This document shows, one piece after another, positions 62,746 to 64,000 of a stretch of DNA of 64,000 nt. The position numbers and the translations under genes were made by a program. Within the stretch, counting starts at the first letter, position 1; each line of letters begins with the position of its first letter. This stretch comes from Haloarchaeobius sp. HME9146 (lineage in GTDB: Archaea > Halobacteriota > Halobacteria > Halobacteriales > Natrialbaceae), in contig NZ_JAODVR010000001.1 of NCBI RefSeq assembly GCF_025399835.1, positions 744,001 through 808,000 of the forward strand, given 5' to 3'. The notes beneath the pieces were generated by a model, which ran no database searches, was not told the origin of the DNA, and worked only from the letters and a program-made list of their open reading frames with translations.

Positions 62746-63936
62746 TTACAGTCCGGTGTCGTCCATCGTCTCCTGGACCGCGCTGAGCTTCATGATGTAC
62801 TCGTAGCTCTCGGCGTGGTCCTCCGCGTTCAGTTCTTCCGGGTCCCGACTCGGGTCCACGTTGAGGTCGAGGTCCGGTCCCGAAAGGACGCCCTCGAGGT
62901 ACGATTTCACCGCGGGCGATATCCACCCGATCTCCTCGTAGTAGGCGATCGCCCGCAGGGTCGCCGCGGGCCCCGCGCTGGTCACCAGGTCGGTCAGCCA
63001 CTCGAACACGATGATGTCCGTCGCGTACGTGTCCGCGAGGCTGGGCAGCGTCGCGTCGGAGCCGACACCTTCGGCGGCGACGAACGGGTCGGTCGCCTCC
63101 GTCACCTGGTCGGCTCCGTCCTCCCGGTCGTTCTGTGCAACGTCCTGTTCGGCGGTGCTCATCTCGGCGTCCTCCGATTCGGACGTGGTCTCGACCTGTA
63201 TCTCGTTGTCCGGTTCATCTGCTTCTTCTGGGCTATGCGTCTGTACTGTTTCGCCGTCGTCATCGTGTTCCTCGTGGTCGGCTTCGACCGCCGAATCGGC
63301 CGCCTGCTCCGCTTTGAGGTCGTCGAACGACACCGCGTCGCCGTCCTCGTCGTCCTCGTCCGCGGTGGAGTCGGTCGGTTCAACGGGGACCTCGTTGTCG
63401 TCCCCGTCTACACCGTCCTCGTCCGCGTTTTCGCCGTCCTCGTCGTCCTCCTCGCCGGCCGGCATCCCGGCCGGTTCGTCGGTCTCGGTGGCGAAGCCGA
63501 ACCCCTCGGCGTCTTCGTCCATCGCCGCGCCGGGCTGCCCGCCCTCCATGAACGGGTTCGCGCTCGCGGTCAACTGGTCGTAGATGCCGAGCAGCTGGCG
63601 GACCGTGTCGTTCACGTCTTCGATGCGATCGGCGACTTGCTCCTGAGAGCCCTGGATGCCGTCCAGCTGGTTCTGGGACTGGCTCAGGTCCTCTTCCATC
63701 CCGTCGATACGCTGTTCGAGCGTCTCGATCTGCTCTTCCTGGTCGAGCTCGTCGATGGAGACACGGGTGTTCTGTGGCTGGGGGCTCTGGTTGCCCTGTC
63801 CGGGCATGCCGCCCTGTCCAGCCTGTGAACCGCCTGCCGACTGCTGCTGCTGGTTCTGGCCGGCACCGGGGGCGGTCCCCCGTGCCTGATTGCCGCCCGA
63901 ACCGAGGAAGTCGGCGAGGATGTCTCGAAGTCCCAT
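62746..63936 (-). CDS. arlCE: fused archaellum protein ArlCE (FlaC-FlaE)
   Basis: 396 residues. A Gln/Gly-rich start (QARGTAPGAGQNQQQQS) and a coiled coil (LEQRIDGMEEDLSQSQNQLD) form the ArlC-like part. A long acidic linker (DEDGENADEDGVDGDDNEVP) joins it to a C-terminal ArlE domain with FEWLTDLVTSAGPAATLRAI and YYEEIGWISPAVKSYLEGV. It sits at the base of the motor and, in haloarchaea, relays chemotaxis signals. It is the first complete gene of the arl operon in this window. Confidence 0.93.
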   Translation of the reverse strand: MGLRDILADFLGSGGNQARGTAPGAGQNQQQQSAGGSQAGQGGMPGQGNQSPQPQNTRVSIDELDQEEQIETLEQRIDGMEEDLSQSQNQLDGIQGSQEQVADRIEDVNDTVRQLLGIYDQLTASANPFMEGGQPGAAMDEDAEGFGFATETDEPAGMPAGEEDDEDGENADEDGVDGDDNEVPVEPTDSTADEDDEDGDAVSFDDLKAEQAADSAVEADHEEHDDDGETVQTHSPEEADEPDNEIQVETTSESEDAEMSTAEQDVAQNDREDGADQVTEATDPFVAAEGVGSDATLPSLADTYATDIIVFEWLTDLVTSAGPAATLRAIAYYEEIGWISPAVKSYLEGVLSGPDLDLNVDPSRDPEELNAEDHAESYEYIMKLSAVQETMDDTGL

Positions 63937-63945
63937 GTCGTGTCG

Positions 63946-64000
63946 TTAGTACTCGTCTTCGCTCGTGTGCGAGCCGTCGTCTCTGCGACGTAGTGCGAGT
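63946..64000 (-). CDS. 3' end of a minus-strand gene (partial)
   Basis: On the minus strand an open frame enters from the window edge and ends at TAA 63948-63946, nine bases before the arlCE start. The visible residues end RRRDDGSHTSEDEY. The acidic end and position at the head of the arl operon make a real upstream gene plausible, but only 17 codons are visible. Confidence 0.35.
   Translation of the reverse strand, partial: LALRRRDDGSHTSEDEY

Overview
The window is a piece of a haloarchaeal (class Halobacteria, Euryarchaeota) chromosome. GC is high, proteins are strongly acidic, many exported proteins carry twin-arginine or lipobox signals, and one large surface protein ends in a PGF-CTERM-type tail. 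The window also holds a 16S-tRNA-Ala-23S-5S-tRNA-Cys operon, archaeal S6e, an MC1 chromosomal protein and an archaellum operon. Sequence alone does not let me name the genus safely.

Layout. 1-11.9 kb: tail of an acidic protein, two paralogous methyltransferases, two paralogous acidic proteins, pheS-pheT, a repetitive secreted surface protein, pyrD, an AbrB-like small protein and MC1. 11.9-17.9 kb: rRNA operon with at least three tandem promoter-like boxes, processing stems, a strong terminator-like hairpin and tRNA-Cys. 17.9-24.1 kb: a lower-GC integrated element bounded by a 22-bp near-repeat of the tRNA-Cys 3' end. 24.2-57 kb: mostly ordinary core and accessory genes, including an enolase-superfamily protein, a chemotaxis transducer coupled to a Tat-exported protein, tRNA-Lys with two tandem 3'-end copies, a peptidase, a siroheme nitrite/sulfite reductase, transporters, oxidoreductases, lipoproteins, methyltransferase paralogs, a beta-CASP nuclease and S6e. 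57-64 kb: the archaellum motor operon arlCE-F-G-H-I-J on the minus strand, with a further ArlD/E-domain gene and a PadR-like regulator behind it.

The most interesting part is the 6.2-kb element in tRNA-Cys. It has a PD-(D/E)XK nuclease convergent with a C5-cytosine methyltransferase. Beside them is a co-directional trio: an AbrB-like protein, a Mig-type T:G mismatch glycosylase (Tyr164 and Asp182 in place, FeS cysteines intact) and an EVE/PUA-like protein. This reads as an m5C restriction-modification cassette that carries its own repair for deaminated 5-methylcytosine plus a possible modified-base reader. The element also holds a broken BamHI/BglII-like nuclease gene (one stop, one frameshift) and an integrase gene with several frameshifts, so it is probably fixed in place.

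Coordinates of rRNA ends and of some start codons are estimates. Family assignments come from motifs read by eye, not from database searches.
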